NCBI GenBank assembly: GCA_965198895.1 | Contig: OZ240676.1 | Coordinates: 4,836,001 to 4,900,000 of the forward strand | From: LMUY01 sp965198895 | GTDB lineage: Bacteria > Pseudomonadota > Alphaproteobacteria > Acetobacterales > Acetobacteraceae | DNA length: 64,000 nt | Reading direction: 5' to 3' | Notes under the pieces: generated by a model | The model's input: only the letters and a program-made list of their open reading frames with translations | The model's database searches: none | What the model was told of the DNA's origin: nothing | Translations under genes and position numbers: made by a program | Shown: one piece after another, positions 42,365-51,029 of the stretch | Position numbering within the stretch: the stretch's first letter is position 1 | Layout: the number at the start of each line of letters is the position of its first letter

Positions 42365-43142
42365 ATACGACTTCATGCGCAACGCCTTCGCCGCGGCGAC
42401 CGTGGTGGCGGTGGTGGCGGGGCTCGCCGGGTCGTTCCTGGTGCTGCGCGGGCAGACCTTCGCCGGCCATGCGCTGTCCCATGTCGGGTTTACCGGGGCG
42501 ACCGGCGCCATCCTGGTCGGGTTGTCGCCATTCTGGGGCTTGGTGCTGATCACGGTGGCGGGCGGCGTCGGTATGGGCCTGCTGGGCGACCGGCTGGCGC
42601 ACCGGGACGTGGCGATCGGCGTGGTGCTGGCCGCCTCGCTCGGGCTCGGCCTGCTGTTCCTGCACTTCTTCACCGCGTATGCCAGCCAGGCGACGGCGCT
42701 GCTGTTCGGCAACGTGCTGGGCGTGGACGAGGCGACGTTGCAGGCCCTGGTCGGGCTTGCGGCGCTGTGCCTGGCCGCGCTGGCCGTGATCGCTCGCCCC
42801 CTGCTGTTCGCCAGCTTACAACCGGAACTGGCCGAGGCGCGCGGGGTGCCGGTGCGGCTGATCTCGGTGGTGTTCCTCGCCATCGTCGGGCTGGCGACGG
42901 CGGGATGCACGCAGGTGGTGGGCGTGTTGCTGGTGTTCACGTTGATGGTGGGGCCAGCCGCGGCAGCGCAGCAGGTCACGATGCATTTCGGCCGCTCCGT
43001 CGCCGTGGCGGCGGGGCTTGCGGTGGCCGAGACGTGGCTCGGAATCACCCTGGCCTTCTACACCGACTGGCCGTCCAGCTTTTGGATCACCGCCGTCAGC
43101 ACCGGCGTTTATGCCGCCGCGAGCCTCATTCGGCGGCGCTAG
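42357..43142 (+). CDS. znuB: Zinc ABC transporter permease
   Basis: 261-residue integral membrane protein of the ABC-3 family with about eight helices. The start MLEYDFMRNAFAAATVVAVV and the conserved FAGHALSHVGFTGATGA and GVLLVFTLMVGPAAAAQQVT are typical. It completes the zinc importer. gmhA follows about 60 bases downstream on the same strand and may be read through. Confidence 0.9.
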   Translation: MLEYDFMRNAFAAATVVAVVAGLAGSFLVLRGQTFAGHALSHVGFTGATGAILVGLSPFWGLVLITVAGGVGMGLLGDRLAHRDVAIGVVLAASLGLGLLFLHFFTAYASQATALLFGNVLGVDEATLQALVGLAALCLAALAVIARPLLFASLQPELAEARGVPVRLISVVFLAIVGLATAGCTQVVGVLLVFTLMVGPAAAAQQVTMHFGRSVAVAAGLAVAETWLGITLAFYTDWPSSFWITAVSTGVYAAASLIRRR

Positions 43143-43204
43143 ACGGTGTCGCATTGCAACGCCGCGCCACGATGGCTAACCGTTCGCTGGCGGGAGTGAC
43201 GAGC

Positions 43205-43798
43205 ATGGCGCAGGACGAGTGGGCTGACGAATACCTGGGGCAATCGGCCGCAGCGATGCAAACGCTGGCCTCCGACGCCGGCCTGCGCGCGACCATGATG
43301 GCGATGGCCGAGCGGATCACCGCCGCGCTCCGGGCCGGCAACAAGCTGCTGCTCGCCGGCAATGGCGGCAGCGCCGCAGACGCCCAGCACATCGCCGCCG
43401 AGTTCACTGGCCGGCTGATGTTCGACCGCCCGCCCTTGGCCGCGATCGCGCTCACCACCGACAGCTCCGCCCTCACCGCCATCGCCAACGACTACGGCTT
43501 CAGCAGCGTGTTCGAGCGCCAGGTCCGCGCGCTCGGCCGGCCCGGCGACGTCTTGTTCGCCATCTCCACCTCCGGCCGCTCCCCCAACATCCTGGAAGCC
43601 CTCGGTTCGGCCCGCGCCGCCGGGATGGTCACGCTCGGCTTCTGCGGGGCGGACGCGGCCCCGATGGCGGACCACGCGGACCTGGTATTCACCGCGCCGT
43701 CGCCGCGGACCGCCATCGTGCAGCAGATCCATATCACGGCGCTCCACCTCATCACCGGCATCGTCGAGCGGGAGCTGTATCCGGAGCTCGCCCCCTGA
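43205..43798 (+). CDS. gmhA: Phosphoheptose isomerase (SIS domain)
   Basis: 197-residue cytoplasmic isomerase turning sedoheptulose 7-phosphate into D-glycero-D-manno-heptose 7-phosphate for LPS core or S-layer sugars. The SIS fold shows LLAGNGGSAADAQHIAAEF, TTDSSALTAIANDYGF, LFAISTSGRSPNILEAL and the late AIVQQIHITALHLITGIVE with catalytic Glu/Gln/His residues. GGGAG precedes the chosen ATG by eight bases; an ATG eleven codons earlier is possible. The stop abuts gmhB. Confidence 0.9.
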   Translation: MAQDEWADEYLGQSAAAMQTLASDAGLRATMMAMAERITAALRAGNKLLLAGNGGSAADAQHIAAEFTGRLMFDRPPLAAIALTTDSSALTAIANDYGFSSVFERQVRALGRPGDVLFAISTSGRSPNILEALGSARAAGMVTLGFCGADAAPMADHADLVFTAPSPRTAIVQQIHITALHLITGIVERELYPELAP

Positions 43799-43821
43799 AG
43801 ACGACCAACTCCCGGCATGCC

Positions 43822-44334
43822 TTGTTCCTGGACCGCGACGGCACGATCAACCGCGACCACGGCTATGTCGGCACGCGCGATCGGTGGGAGTGGATGCCAG
43901 GCGCGCTCGAGGCGATCCGCATGGCGACCGAGGCAGGGTGGCTGGTGTTCGTGGTGACCAACCAATCCGGCGTCGCCCGCGGCTTCTTCGACGAAGCGGC
44001 GGTGGACGCCCTGCATGCCTGGATGGTGGACCAGGTGCGCCTCGCCGGCGGGCAAATCGACGACATCCGGGTCTGCCCGTTTCTCCCGGACGCCGTGGTG
44101 GACCGCTATCGCCGGGTCAGCGACTGGCGCAAGCCCGCTCCCGGCATGATCCTGGACCTGATCCGTAGCTGGCGGCTCGACCCGGCGTGCTGCGTGATGG
44201 TTGGCGACCAGCCGACCGACCTGGCCGCGGCGGCGGCGTCCGGCATACGGGGCCACTTGGTGGTCGGGGACGACTTGGCGCAGACCGTCGCGCCCTTGCT
44301 CGGCCGGGCCATCCCAGCGTGCCAGGATAATTAA
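43822..44334 (+). CDS. gmhB: D-glycero-D-manno-heptose 1,7-bisphosphate phosphatase
   Basis: 170-residue HAD-family phosphatase acting after GmhA in nucleotide-activated heptose synthesis. HAD motifs are LDRDGTINRDHGYV, VVTNQSGVARGFF, RKPAPGMI and VMVGDQPTDLAAA; zinc-binding cysteines of the family are only partly evident. The TTG given here leaves the first beta strand almost absent. In-frame sequence continues back to a CTG overlapping the gmhA stop (CTGA), giving LKTTNSRHALFLDRDG, a more usual N-terminus. The start is therefore uncertain. Confidence 0.85.
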   Translation: MFLDRDGTINRDHGYVGTRDRWEWMPGALEAIRMATEAGWLVFVVTNQSGVARGFFDEAAVDALHAWMVDQVRLAGGQIDDIRVCPFLPDAVVDRYRRVSDWRKPAPGMILDLIRSWRLDPACCVMVGDQPTDLAAAAASGIRGHLVVGDDLAQTVAPLLGRAIPACQDN

Positions 44335-44429
44335 TTTTTAACCCGCTCGGCTCCGTACGGTGTTGACGTGCGTATCCAAACCGGCAACGCGTTCGTAAAT
44401 GCATGTCAGTATCAAGGGCGAGGCTGCAA

Positions 44430-44738
44430 ATGCCAAATTTCCGGATCTACCCGCTAGACTCACACCGGTGTATTTTTGGGCCGGCGCTGAGTTTATACGC
44501 GGCCAGTGACGAAGATGCTTTGGTGCAAGCCGCCCGCAAATGCGGCTTCGCGTTCGGCGCCGAGGTCTGGCTAGGCGGCCGGCTGGTCGGCATGGTGAGA
44601 GGATCGGCCACCGTGGATGCGGTGGCGAACCCTGACGTGAATGCCGATCTCGGCCTCCGCATGGACTGGCTCAGGGTTCTCTCGCCAGACTCGGTGCCGG
44701 CCACCACCAATGGTCAGACGGGTGAAAGCCTCGCCTGA
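44430..44738 (+). CDS. Small protein of unknown function
   Basis: 102 residues, not recognised. It begins MPNFRIYPLDSHRCIFGPAL, then an Ala-rich helix SDEDALVQAARKCGFAFGAE, VWLGGRLVGMVRGS, and LGLRMDWLRVLSPDS. Two cysteines, no signal peptide, no membrane segment. GCGAGG precedes the chosen ATG by six bases; an ATG nine codons earlier is an alternative. It is followed by a family C repeat and converges on selD. The 95 bases before it contain an AT-rich patch that may be its promoter. Confidence 0.6.
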   Translation: MPNFRIYPLDSHRCIFGPALSLYAASDEDALVQAARKCGFAFGAEVWLGGRLVGMVRGSATVDAVANPDVNADLGLRMDWLRVLSPDSVPATTNGQTGESLA

Positions 44739-44746
44739 TGCCTTTT

Positions 44747-44776
44747 CGTAGGGTGGGGTGCGCTTGGCACCCCACC
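44747..44776. repeat. GTAGGGTGGG intergenic repeat, family C copy 2
   Basis: CGTAGGGTGGGGTGC and the inverted GCACCCCACC form a hairpin of about 30 bases between a small unknown gene and the end of selD. Shares the GTAGGGTGGG end with the element near 33.8 kb. May help end both convergent transcripts. Confidence 0.55.
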
Positions 44777-44808
44777 ACCAGCCGCAGGGTGGAGCGGCTC
44801 GGTCGAAG

Positions 44809-45858
44809 TCAGATCACCCGCACTGCAGGTGCCCCCGCCACCATGCGGCCGATCACGGCGGCCGGCTCTGCCGCCGTCGCCATGACCTGCGCTGCAGCCT
44901 CCGGTGCCACCGCGATCAGCAGGCCGCCGCTGGTTTGCGGATCGCACAGCATGGCCGCCGCCCACCCTGGCAACTCGGGCGACAGCGCCACGTCGGCACC
45001 GTAGCTCGCCCAATTCCGCGCCCCCGCACCCGTCACGACACCGGCGCGCGCCAGCGCCTCCGCCCCCGGCAGCAGCGGAACGTCCTTGAACCGCAGCTCC
45101 GCCGTCAGCCCGGCGCCCCGGCCCATCTCCAGCGTGTGCCCCAGTAGGCCGAACCCGGTCACATCGGTGACCGCATGCACGCCCGTGATCCCCGGTAGCG
45201 CCTGACCCGGCGTGTTCAGCCGCGTCGTCGAGGCAAGCATGGTGGCGTAGCCCATCGCATCCAGCTCGCCTCGTTTCAGTGCGGCACTGAACAGGCCGAC
45301 GCCGAGCCCCTTGGTCAGCACCAGCACATCGCCCGCCTGCGCACCGCTGTTCCGCATCACCCGGTCCGGATGCACCAGCCCCAACGCCACCAGCCCGTAG
45401 ATCGGCTCCGCACTGTCGATGGAATGCCCGCCCGCAACCGGAATGCCCGCCGCCTGGCAGACCGAGACCCCTCCGGCCAAGATCTGCTGGACGTCCTCGA
45501 TGGAAATCTTGCCCAGCGGCATGCCGACGATGGCCAGCGCCAGGATCGGCGTGCCCCCCATCGCATAGACGTCGGAGAGCGCATTGGCCGCCGCGATCCG
45601 GCCGAAATCATAGGGATCGTCCACCACTGGCGTGAAGAAATCGGTGGTCGCCACCAACGCCTGGCTATCGTTCAGGCGGTAGACGGCTGCGTCATCCCCC
45701 GTCTCCGTCCCGACCATCAGGTTCGCCCAGCCTGGCAAACCTACGCCTTGTCCTGGCGGCAGGGTGGCCAAGATATCGTGCAGCACCGCCGGGGAGAGCT
45801 TGCACCCACACCCCCCGCCATGGGCCAGTGACGTCAGACGGGGTGGGGCATCATTCAT
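44809..45858 (-). CDS. selD: Selenide, water dikinase
   Basis: 349-residue ATP-dependent enzyme making selenophosphate from selenide. The active-site loop GGGCGCK places C17 and K20 exactly as in E. coli SelD, so this is the cysteine form, not a selenoprotein. Later markers are DDAAVYRLND, TDFFTPVVDDPYDFGRIAAA, AGGHSIDSAEPIYGL and TDVTGFGLLGH. It starts 15 bases from the divergent selA start, so the two share a compact promoter region. Confidence 0.93.
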   Translation of the reverse strand: MNDAPPRLTSLAHGGGCGCKLSPAVLHDILATLPPGQGVGLPGWANLMVGTETGDDAAVYRLNDSQALVATTDFFTPVVDDPYDFGRIAAANALSDVYAMGGTPILALAIVGMPLGKISIEDVQQILAGGVSVCQAAGIPVAGGHSIDSAEPIYGLVALGLVHPDRVMRNSGAQAGDVLVLTKGLGVGLFSAALKRGELDAMGYATMLASTTRLNTPGQALPGITGVHAVTDVTGFGLLGHTLEMGRGAGLTAELRFKDVPLLPGAEALARAGVVTGAGARNWASYGADVALSPELPGWAAAMLCDPQTSGGLLIAVAPEAAAQVMATAAEPAAVIGRMVAGAPAVRVI

Positions 45859-45873
45859 GACTGAGTATCCGAT

Positions 45874-47253
45874 GTGCGGACGGGCACGGTGGACCTAACG
45901 AACGCCGGGTCGGCCGGAAAGCTGCGCGCCTTGCCGGCCATCGGGCAACTGCTCGAGCTATGGCCAGCCCCCCGGCCCGCTGCGACCGAGGCGCTGCGTC
46001 TGGTGCTGGCCCAGGTGCGCGCCGCCTTGCTGGACGGCACGCTGACCGAGGTGCCAGGCACGTCCGAGATCATCCAACGCGCCGCCGCCACCCTGGAGGC
46101 GCAGGCCCGGCCCGCATTGCGCCGTGTGATCAACGCGACCGGCATCATCCTGCACACCAACCTCGGCCGCGCTCCCTTGCCGCCCGAGGCGCTGCAGGCA
46201 GTGATGCAGGTCGCAGGCGGCTACTCCAACCTCGAGTTGGACCTGGAGTCGGGCACAAGGGGCTCCCGCCTGGCCGGGGTCGAGCCGCTGCTCCGCACCC
46301 TGACTGGCGCCGAAGCCGCGTTGGCCGTGAACAACTGCGCCGCGGCTGTGCTGCTGGCACTGGCCGGGCTGGCGGCCGGTGGTGAGGTGATCGTCTCCCG
46401 CGGCGAACTGGTGGAGATCGGCGGCGGCTTCCGCATCCCCGACGTGATCGTGCAGGGCGGCGCACGGTTGGTGGAGGTGGGCACCACCAACCGCACCCGC
46501 CTCGCCGACTACCGCGCCGCGATCACCCCGGCCACGCGGGTGCTGCTGAAAGTGCACCAATCCAACTATCGCGTGGTGGGCTTCACCGCCGAGGCCTCGC
46601 TGGCCGAGTTATCCGGCCTGGCACGGGAGGCGGGTTTGCTGCTGGTGCACGACCTGGGCAGTGGCGCGCTCGGTCCGCTGGGCCCGCTGCACGAACCGAC
46701 GGCCCGCGACAGCATCGCCGCCGGTTCGGATGTGGTGGCGTTCAGCGGCGACAAACTGGGCGGCGGCCCGCAAGCCGGGCTGCTGGTGGGCCGCCAGGCG
46801 CCGATCGAGCAACTGAGACGCCACCCCCTGATGCGCGCCCTGCGTCTCGACAAGATGACGCTCGCAGCGTTGGAGGCGACGCTGCGTCTGCAAGCCGACC
46901 CGGCCTCCGCGTCGCACCTGCCGGTCCTGCGGATGCTGCGGCAAACGGTGGGTGAGTTGCACGACCGTGCGGCCCGGCTGTGTGCCTTGCTCGACGGACT
47001 GGCGCGGGTAGAGCCGTCCAGCGGGTTCACCGGCGGTGGCACGCTGCCCACCGACACGTTGCCGAGCCGCGCGGTCGTGCTGCGCGTGCCGGATGTGGAT
47101 ACGTTCGCTCGCCGGTTGCGCCTGCATCACCCGGCTGTCGTAGGCCGGATCAACGGCGGTGAGCTTTGGCTGGACGTGCTGGCCGTGGAGGATGCCGATC
47201 TGCCTGCCATCTCGGAGGCGGTGAAGGCTACCTCGCCGGACAATTCTCCTTAG
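45874..47253 (+). CDS. selA: L-seryl-tRNA(Sec) selenium transferase
   Basis: 459-residue PLP enzyme converting seryl-tRNA(Sec) to selenocysteinyl-tRNA(Sec) with selenophosphate. The N-terminal tRNA-binding region precedes RVINATGIILHTNLGRAPLP, YSNLELDLESGTRGSR and the PLP lysine K294 in VVAFSGDKLGGGPQAG, matching E. coli K295. The GTG start is the only one fitting the family length. Its end overlaps the convergent repeat-protein gene by 26 bases. selB and the tRNA-Sec gene are not found here. Confidence 0.93.
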   Translation: MRTGTVDLTNAGSAGKLRALPAIGQLLELWPAPRPAATEALRLVLAQVRAALLDGTLTEVPGTSEIIQRAAATLEAQARPALRRVINATGIILHTNLGRAPLPPEALQAVMQVAGGYSNLELDLESGTRGSRLAGVEPLLRTLTGAEAALAVNNCAAAVLLALAGLAAGGEVIVSRGELVEIGGGFRIPDVIVQGGARLVEVGTTNRTRLADYRAAITPATRVLLKVHQSNYRVVGFTAEASLAELSGLAREAGLLLVHDLGSGALGPLGPLHEPTARDSIAAGSDVVAFSGDKLGGGPQAGLLVGRQAPIEQLRRHPLMRALRLDKMTLAALEATLRLQADPASASHLPVLRMLRQTVGELHDRAARLCALLDGLARVEPSSGFTGGGTLPTDTLPSRAVVLRVPDVDTFARRLRLHHPAVVGRINGGELWLDVLAVEDADLPAISEAVKATSPDNSP

Positions 47254-47626
47254 ACCAGTCCGTGCCGAGTGCGCCCGTTATGCAAGGCCCATAGGGGCCC
47301 TTGTATCCGTCATCAGTCGGAGCGCCACGGTACGATCCCCCGCCAGGCCCGGTGTAGAGGCCGCCTCCCTTGCCGGTATAGAGCCCGCCGCCAGGGCCGG
47401 CGTACATGCCTCCACCCGGGCCAGTGTAGAGACCGCCGCCCGGACCTTTGTACATGCCGCCGCCCGGACCGGCATACAGGCCACCGCCTTGGCCGTGATA
47501 AAGCCCGCCGCCAGGACCGCTGTAACAAGGGCCGCCGGGTCCCGAATAGCCGGTGCATTCTTGTGCGCCGGCGACCGTGGGAACGACCGCGATCAAGCCG
47601 GCCAGCACAGACATCACGAACCGCAT
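47228..47626 (-). CDS. Secreted Gly/Tyr octapeptide-repeat protein
   Basis: 132 residues. A signal peptide (about 1-21, MRFVMSVLAGLIAVVPTVAG) is followed by nine exact-length repeats of eight residues, pattern xGPGGG(L/M)Y, spanning 28-99 (SGPGGPCY, SGPGGGLY, HGQGGGLY, AGPGGGMY and so on). Four cysteines (24, 34, 115, 129) flank the array and could form disulfides. The composition suggests an extended or stacked Gly/Tyr structure at the cell surface or in the periplasm. Function unknown. It reads leftward into the end of selA. Confidence 0.8.
   Translation of the reverse strand: MRFVMSVLAGLIAVVPTVAGAQECTGYSGPGGPCYSGPGGGLYHGQGGGLYAGPGGGMYKGPGGGLYTGPGGGMYAGPGGGLYTGKGGGLYTGPGGGSYRGAPTDDGYKGPYGPCITGALGTDWSKENCPAR
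47330..47545 (-). repeat. 24-bp coding tandem repeat, nine units
   Basis: Nine head-to-tail 24-base units encode the octapeptide array of the secreted Gly/Tyr protein. Units differ mainly at the first codon (S, H, A, K, T, R) and at Leu/Met, so the array is imperfect but exactly in phase. Arrays of this kind can change copy number by slippage without shifting frame. Confidence 0.8.
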
Positions 47627-47678
47627 CGCCGCCCCAGGACAGACTTTGAACGGTCTTTAGCACGGTTCCGGCCACCCG

Positions 47679-48575
47679 TTAGACGTCGAACTGCTTCACC
47701 AAATCCACCGCCCGACGCAGCATCGTCATCGTGGCCTCTGGCGTCATGAACCCGCTATGCGCCGTGAGCGTAACGTTCGTCAGCTTCAGTAACGGATCGC
47801 TCGCCAACGGCGGCTCCTGCGTGAACACGTCGATGCCTGCGTGCCGAATGTGCCCCGACTGCAACAGCGCAACCAGCGCCGCACTGTCCACCACGTCCGC
47901 CCGGGCCGTGTTCACGAAGATCACGCCCGGCTTCGTGCGCGCCAGTTTCTCCGCATCGACGAACCCACGCGTCGCATCGTTCAGCGCCAGGCACACGCAC
48001 AGGATGTCGGAATGCCCCAGCACCTCGTCCAGCGACGCGTTCGCGCCGGGCACGGGGGAGCGGTTCCACGCCAGCACCCGCATTCCCAGGCCGCCGGCCA
48101 TCCGCGCGACCTCGCGCCCGATGCCGCCGAGCCCGATGATGCCAAAGGTTTTGTCGAACAGCTGCACGCCCTCGATCTGCCGCCAGCCGCCGGCGCGCAC
48201 GTCCCGGTCCATGCGGGCGACGTCCCGGGCGGCCGCCAGGGCGAGAGCGATCGTGTGCTCCGCCACCGTCGTGTCGCCGTAGCCCTTGATGGTGTGCACG
48301 CGCACGCCCTGCCGCTCCGCCGCCGCGACGTCGATGAACGAAGACGCGCCGGTGCCGAGAAACACGATGTGGCGCAGATCGGGGCAGCGTGCGAGCAATG
48401 CGGCATCGAAATAGCTGTGGTCGTCGATGCACGTCGTGTGGCCGCGTAGCAGGGCAGGGATGTCGAGCGCATCGGGCCCCGCCATGTTGACGTGGATCGC
48501 CGGGTCACCCGGCTGCTGCACGCGGTGCCAGAGGCCGATCATGTCATCCGTGCAGTCCAGGAAAATCGCCGCCAT
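47679..48575 (-). CDS. D-isomer-specific 2-hydroxyacid dehydrogenase
   Basis: 298-residue NAD(P)-dependent oxidoreductase. The nucleotide-binding core is FGIIGLGGIGREVARMAGGL and the catalytic set is R225 (NTARADVVD), E254 (DVFTQEPPL) and H273 (LTAHSGF). An acidic residue to bind NAD ribose is not seen after the Rossmann strand (AWNRS), so NADP use is plausible. The ATG before AAIFLDCTDD is chosen; an upstream in-frame start adds 17 basic residues. It is divergent from the branched-chain importer operon. Confidence 0.88.
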   Translation of the reverse strand: MAAIFLDCTDDMIGLWHRVQQPGDPAIHVNMAGPDALDIPALLRGHTTCIDDHSYFDAALLARCPDLRHIVFLGTGASSFIDVAAAERQGVRVHTIKGYGDTTVAEHTIALALAAARDVARMDRDVRAGGWRQIEGVQLFDKTFGIIGLGGIGREVARMAGGLGMRVLAWNRSPVPGANASLDEVLGHSDILCVCLALNDATRGFVDAEKLARTKPGVIFVNTARADVVDSAALVALLQSGHIRHAGIDVFTQEPPLASDPLLKLTNVTLTAHSGFMTPEATMTMLRRAVDLVKQFDV

Positions 48576-48698
48576 GTCAGGTCCACCAAATGTCGCCGCC
48601 AATCTCCGCACGGAACGCCGCGTCATACAACACGCGGCACAGCGTTTGCTTTGTTCGCGCTACCAGGCGATCCGCCGGAGTTTGGGGACTTGAGCGCG

Positions 48699-49955
48699 AT
48701 GACCACAAATCCACGCCGTACTGTCCGACATATTTTGGCCGCCGCCCTGCTGGCGACGACCGCGCTCGCCGGTGGGGTCCGGGCGGAGACGGTGGGGCCG
48801 GTGACCGACGACATCGGGGTCGTCCGCATCGCGAAGGGGCAGCCTATCCAGATCGGGGCGTTGCTCGTGTTGTCGGGGCCGGACCTTTCGCTCGGTGTCG
48901 ATGCGTCCCGCGGTGCGCAGGTGGCGTTCGACGATCACAAGAACATGCTGCTCGGCCACCCGATCGCCTATGTGCCGGAAGACGGCCAGTGCAGTGTCGA
49001 GGGCGGGCAGACCGGTGCGACCCGGCTTGCGGCCAACAAGCAGATCGTGGCGGTGATCGGCACGTCGTGCTCGTCGGAATCCCGTGGCGGCGCGCCGGTG
49101 CTGTGGAACGTCGGCATGCCGATGGCGGACCCCAGCGCCACCGCACCGGCCTTGACCGCGCCCGACCGTCCGGCCGGCCTGCAGGGCATCGTGCGCTTCG
49201 TATACAATGATCTGAACGCGGCCGCCGCCGCGGTAAAATACGCCAAGAGCATCAATGTGACGCAGGTCGCAACGATGCATGACGGCAGCCTGTATGCACA
49301 GGAGCTGGTCGAGGCGTTCGCCAAGCAGTTCAAGGCCGCCGGCGGCACCATCACCGCGGCCGAGGCGATTTCGCCCTCCGATACCGATCTGCGCCCCGTG
49401 CTGACCCGCATCGGCACGTCAAAGCCGCAGATGATGTTCGCCCCGATCTTCACCGGCGCTTCGGCCTATCTGGTGCGTCAGATCAAGGAGATCCCGACGA
49501 TGGCAAAAACGCCGGTGCTGGGCACCGACGCCGTGCTGTCCCCGGCCTTCCTGGAAGCGGCCGGTGATGCGGCGATTGGTTACCGGCTGACCGGGATCAA
49601 CAACGACCCCAAGCTGATGGGACCGAAATACGCCGACTTCGTCAAAGAGTACAATGCCAAGTTCGGAGAGGACCCGATCGCCGGCTTCCACGCCAACGGC
49701 TATGACTGCGCGACCGCAATCATGCTCGCCGTCGAGAAGGTGGCCAAGACCGATGCCGATGGCACTACCTATATCGGCCGTAAGGCCCTGCGCGACGCGC
49801 TGATGAAGACGGCCGACCTCAACGGCATGAGCGGCAAGCTGACCTGCGACCAATATGCCGATTGCGGTTCTTCCAACTTCGCAGTGTTCGAATACACGTC
49901 GGGCGACCCGTCCACGTTCAAGCCCGGAACCAACCCGAAGAAGATCTATCCGTAA
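48699..49955 (+). CDS. Branched-chain-amino-acid-type ABC substrate-binding protein
   Basis: 418-residue periplasmic receptor of the LivJ/K (Peripla_BP_6) family. The signal peptide (about 1-30, HILAAALLATTALAGGVRAE) precedes IQIGALLVLSGPDLSLGVDA, the ligand-binding GTSCSSESRGGAPVLW and the hinge segment YNDLNAAAAAVKYAKSINVT. It feeds the livHMGF genes that follow with three or fewer bases between genes. Ligand identity (amino acid, urea, amide) cannot be read. Confidence 0.88.
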   Translation: MTTNPRRTVRHILAAALLATTALAGGVRAETVGPVTDDIGVVRIAKGQPIQIGALLVLSGPDLSLGVDASRGAQVAFDDHKNMLLGHPIAYVPEDGQCSVEGGQTGATRLAANKQIVAVIGTSCSSESRGGAPVLWNVGMPMADPSATAPALTAPDRPAGLQGIVRFVYNDLNAAAAAVKYAKSINVTQVATMHDGSLYAQELVEAFAKQFKAAGGTITAAEAISPSDTDLRPVLTRIGTSKPQMMFAPIFTGASAYLVRQIKEIPTMAKTPVLGTDAVLSPAFLEAAGDAAIGYRLTGINNDPKLMGPKYADFVKEYNAKFGEDPIAGFHANGYDCATAIMLAVEKVAKTDADGTTYIGRKALRDALMKTADLNGMSGKLTCDQYADCGSSNFAVFEYTSGDPSTFKPGTNPKKIYP

Positions 49956-49958
49956 CCG

Positions 49959-51029
49959 ATGAAAGAGCAGCTCCAGGACTGGTTGCGGCGCACCACGGCC
50001 GTCGACTGGTTCCTGCTGGCGCTGCGCCTGGTGGTCGTGGCGGTGGTCGCTACCGGCTTCATCGCCGGATTGGCGCACCCCCGCTACGGACCGGAGGAGT
50101 GGTTCTCGTTCCTCGCGTTCGGCCTGACGATCGGGGCGATCTACGCCTTGATCGCGCTCGGCTACACGATGGTCTACGGCATCCTGCGCATGGTGAACTT
50201 CGCCCATGGCGACGTCTTCATGGTCGGCGCCTATGCGAGCTGCTTCACTCTGCTCGCCTGCAACCGCAGCGGCCTGCTCCGCACGCAGCCGGCACTCAGC
50301 TACACTCTCGCGGTCCTGGCCTGCATCGTCGTGGGCGCTGCGGTGGCGGTGCTGGCTGAACGCGTTGCCTACCGTCCGTTCCGCCGTGGCCGATCTCTGG
50401 CGCCGCTGATCAGCACGCTCGGCCTGTCCTTCGCGCTGGAATACTCCGCCCGCGGGATGTTCGGTGCGCAGAATAAGGCATTTCCTTCGATGCCGCTGAT
50501 CGATGGGCAGGTGGTGATCGCCGGGTTCTCGCTGCCACGGTCGCAGGTTGTGGTGGTGCTGGCCGCAGTGCTGACCATGATCGCCCTGACCCTGATCGTC
50601 ATGCGCACCAAGATCGGCACGGCCATGCGCGCGGTGGCGGAGGACAAGGACGCGGCGACGCTGATGGGCATCAACGTCGACCGGGTCATCGTGTTCACCT
50701 TCATTCTCGGCGGCGCAATGGCGGGGATCGCCGGGCTGCTGTACGGGCTGGTCTACAAGCAGATCTCGTATTTCATGGGCTTCTTCCTGGGCGTCAAAGG
50801 CTTCGGCGCCGCCGTGCTGGGCGGCATCGGCAACATACCCGGCGCCATGCTCGGAGGGTTCGCGCTCGGCCTGGTGGAGAGCCTTGGGCCGGCGCTGTTC
50901 CTGGAGGGGCTCGGCGTCGACTCGCCCTATCAACTGCGGGACGCGATCGCCTACACGATGCTGGTGATGGTGCTAATCTTCCGGCCCCGTGGCCTGCTCG
51001 GCGAGCGATTGTCGACGGCGCGCGCCTGA
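49959..51029 (+). CDS. livH: Branched-chain-type ABC permease LivH
   Basis: 356-residue inner-membrane permease. Core motifs are GLTIGAIYALIALGYTMVYG, MVNFAHGDVFMVGAYAS, RTKIGTAMRAVAEDKDAATL and GGIGNIPGAMLGGFALGLVE, diagnostic for LivH. An N-terminal amphipathic stretch and extra helix (about 1-40) precede the core. It starts three bases after the receptor gene, and its stop overlaps the livM ATG (TGATG). Confidence 0.9.
   Translation: MKEQLQDWLRRTTAVDWFLLALRLVVVAVVATGFIAGLAHPRYGPEEWFSFLAFGLTIGAIYALIALGYTMVYGILRMVNFAHGDVFMVGAYASCFTLLACNRSGLLRTQPALSYTLAVLACIVVGAAVAVLAERVAYRPFRRGRSLAPLISTLGLSFALEYSARGMFGAQNKAFPSMPLIDGQVVIAGFSLPRSQVVVVLAAVLTMIALTLIVMRTKIGTAMRAVAEDKDAATLMGINVDRVIVFTFILGGAMAGIAGLLYGLVYKQISYFMGFFLGVKGFGAAVLGGIGNIPGAMLGGFALGLVESLGPALFLEGLGVDSPYQLRDAIAYTMLVMVLIFRPRGLLGERLSTARA

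Noticed and set aside
44335..44429. Search for tRNA-Sec near selA/selD
   Set aside because: Neither this gap nor that at 44,739-44,808 can be folded by eye into the long acceptor and extra arm of tRNA-Sec; the latter is a family C repeat.
47330..47545. CRISPR-like array
   Set aside because: The 24-bp units are head to tail with no spacers and encode a protein repeat.
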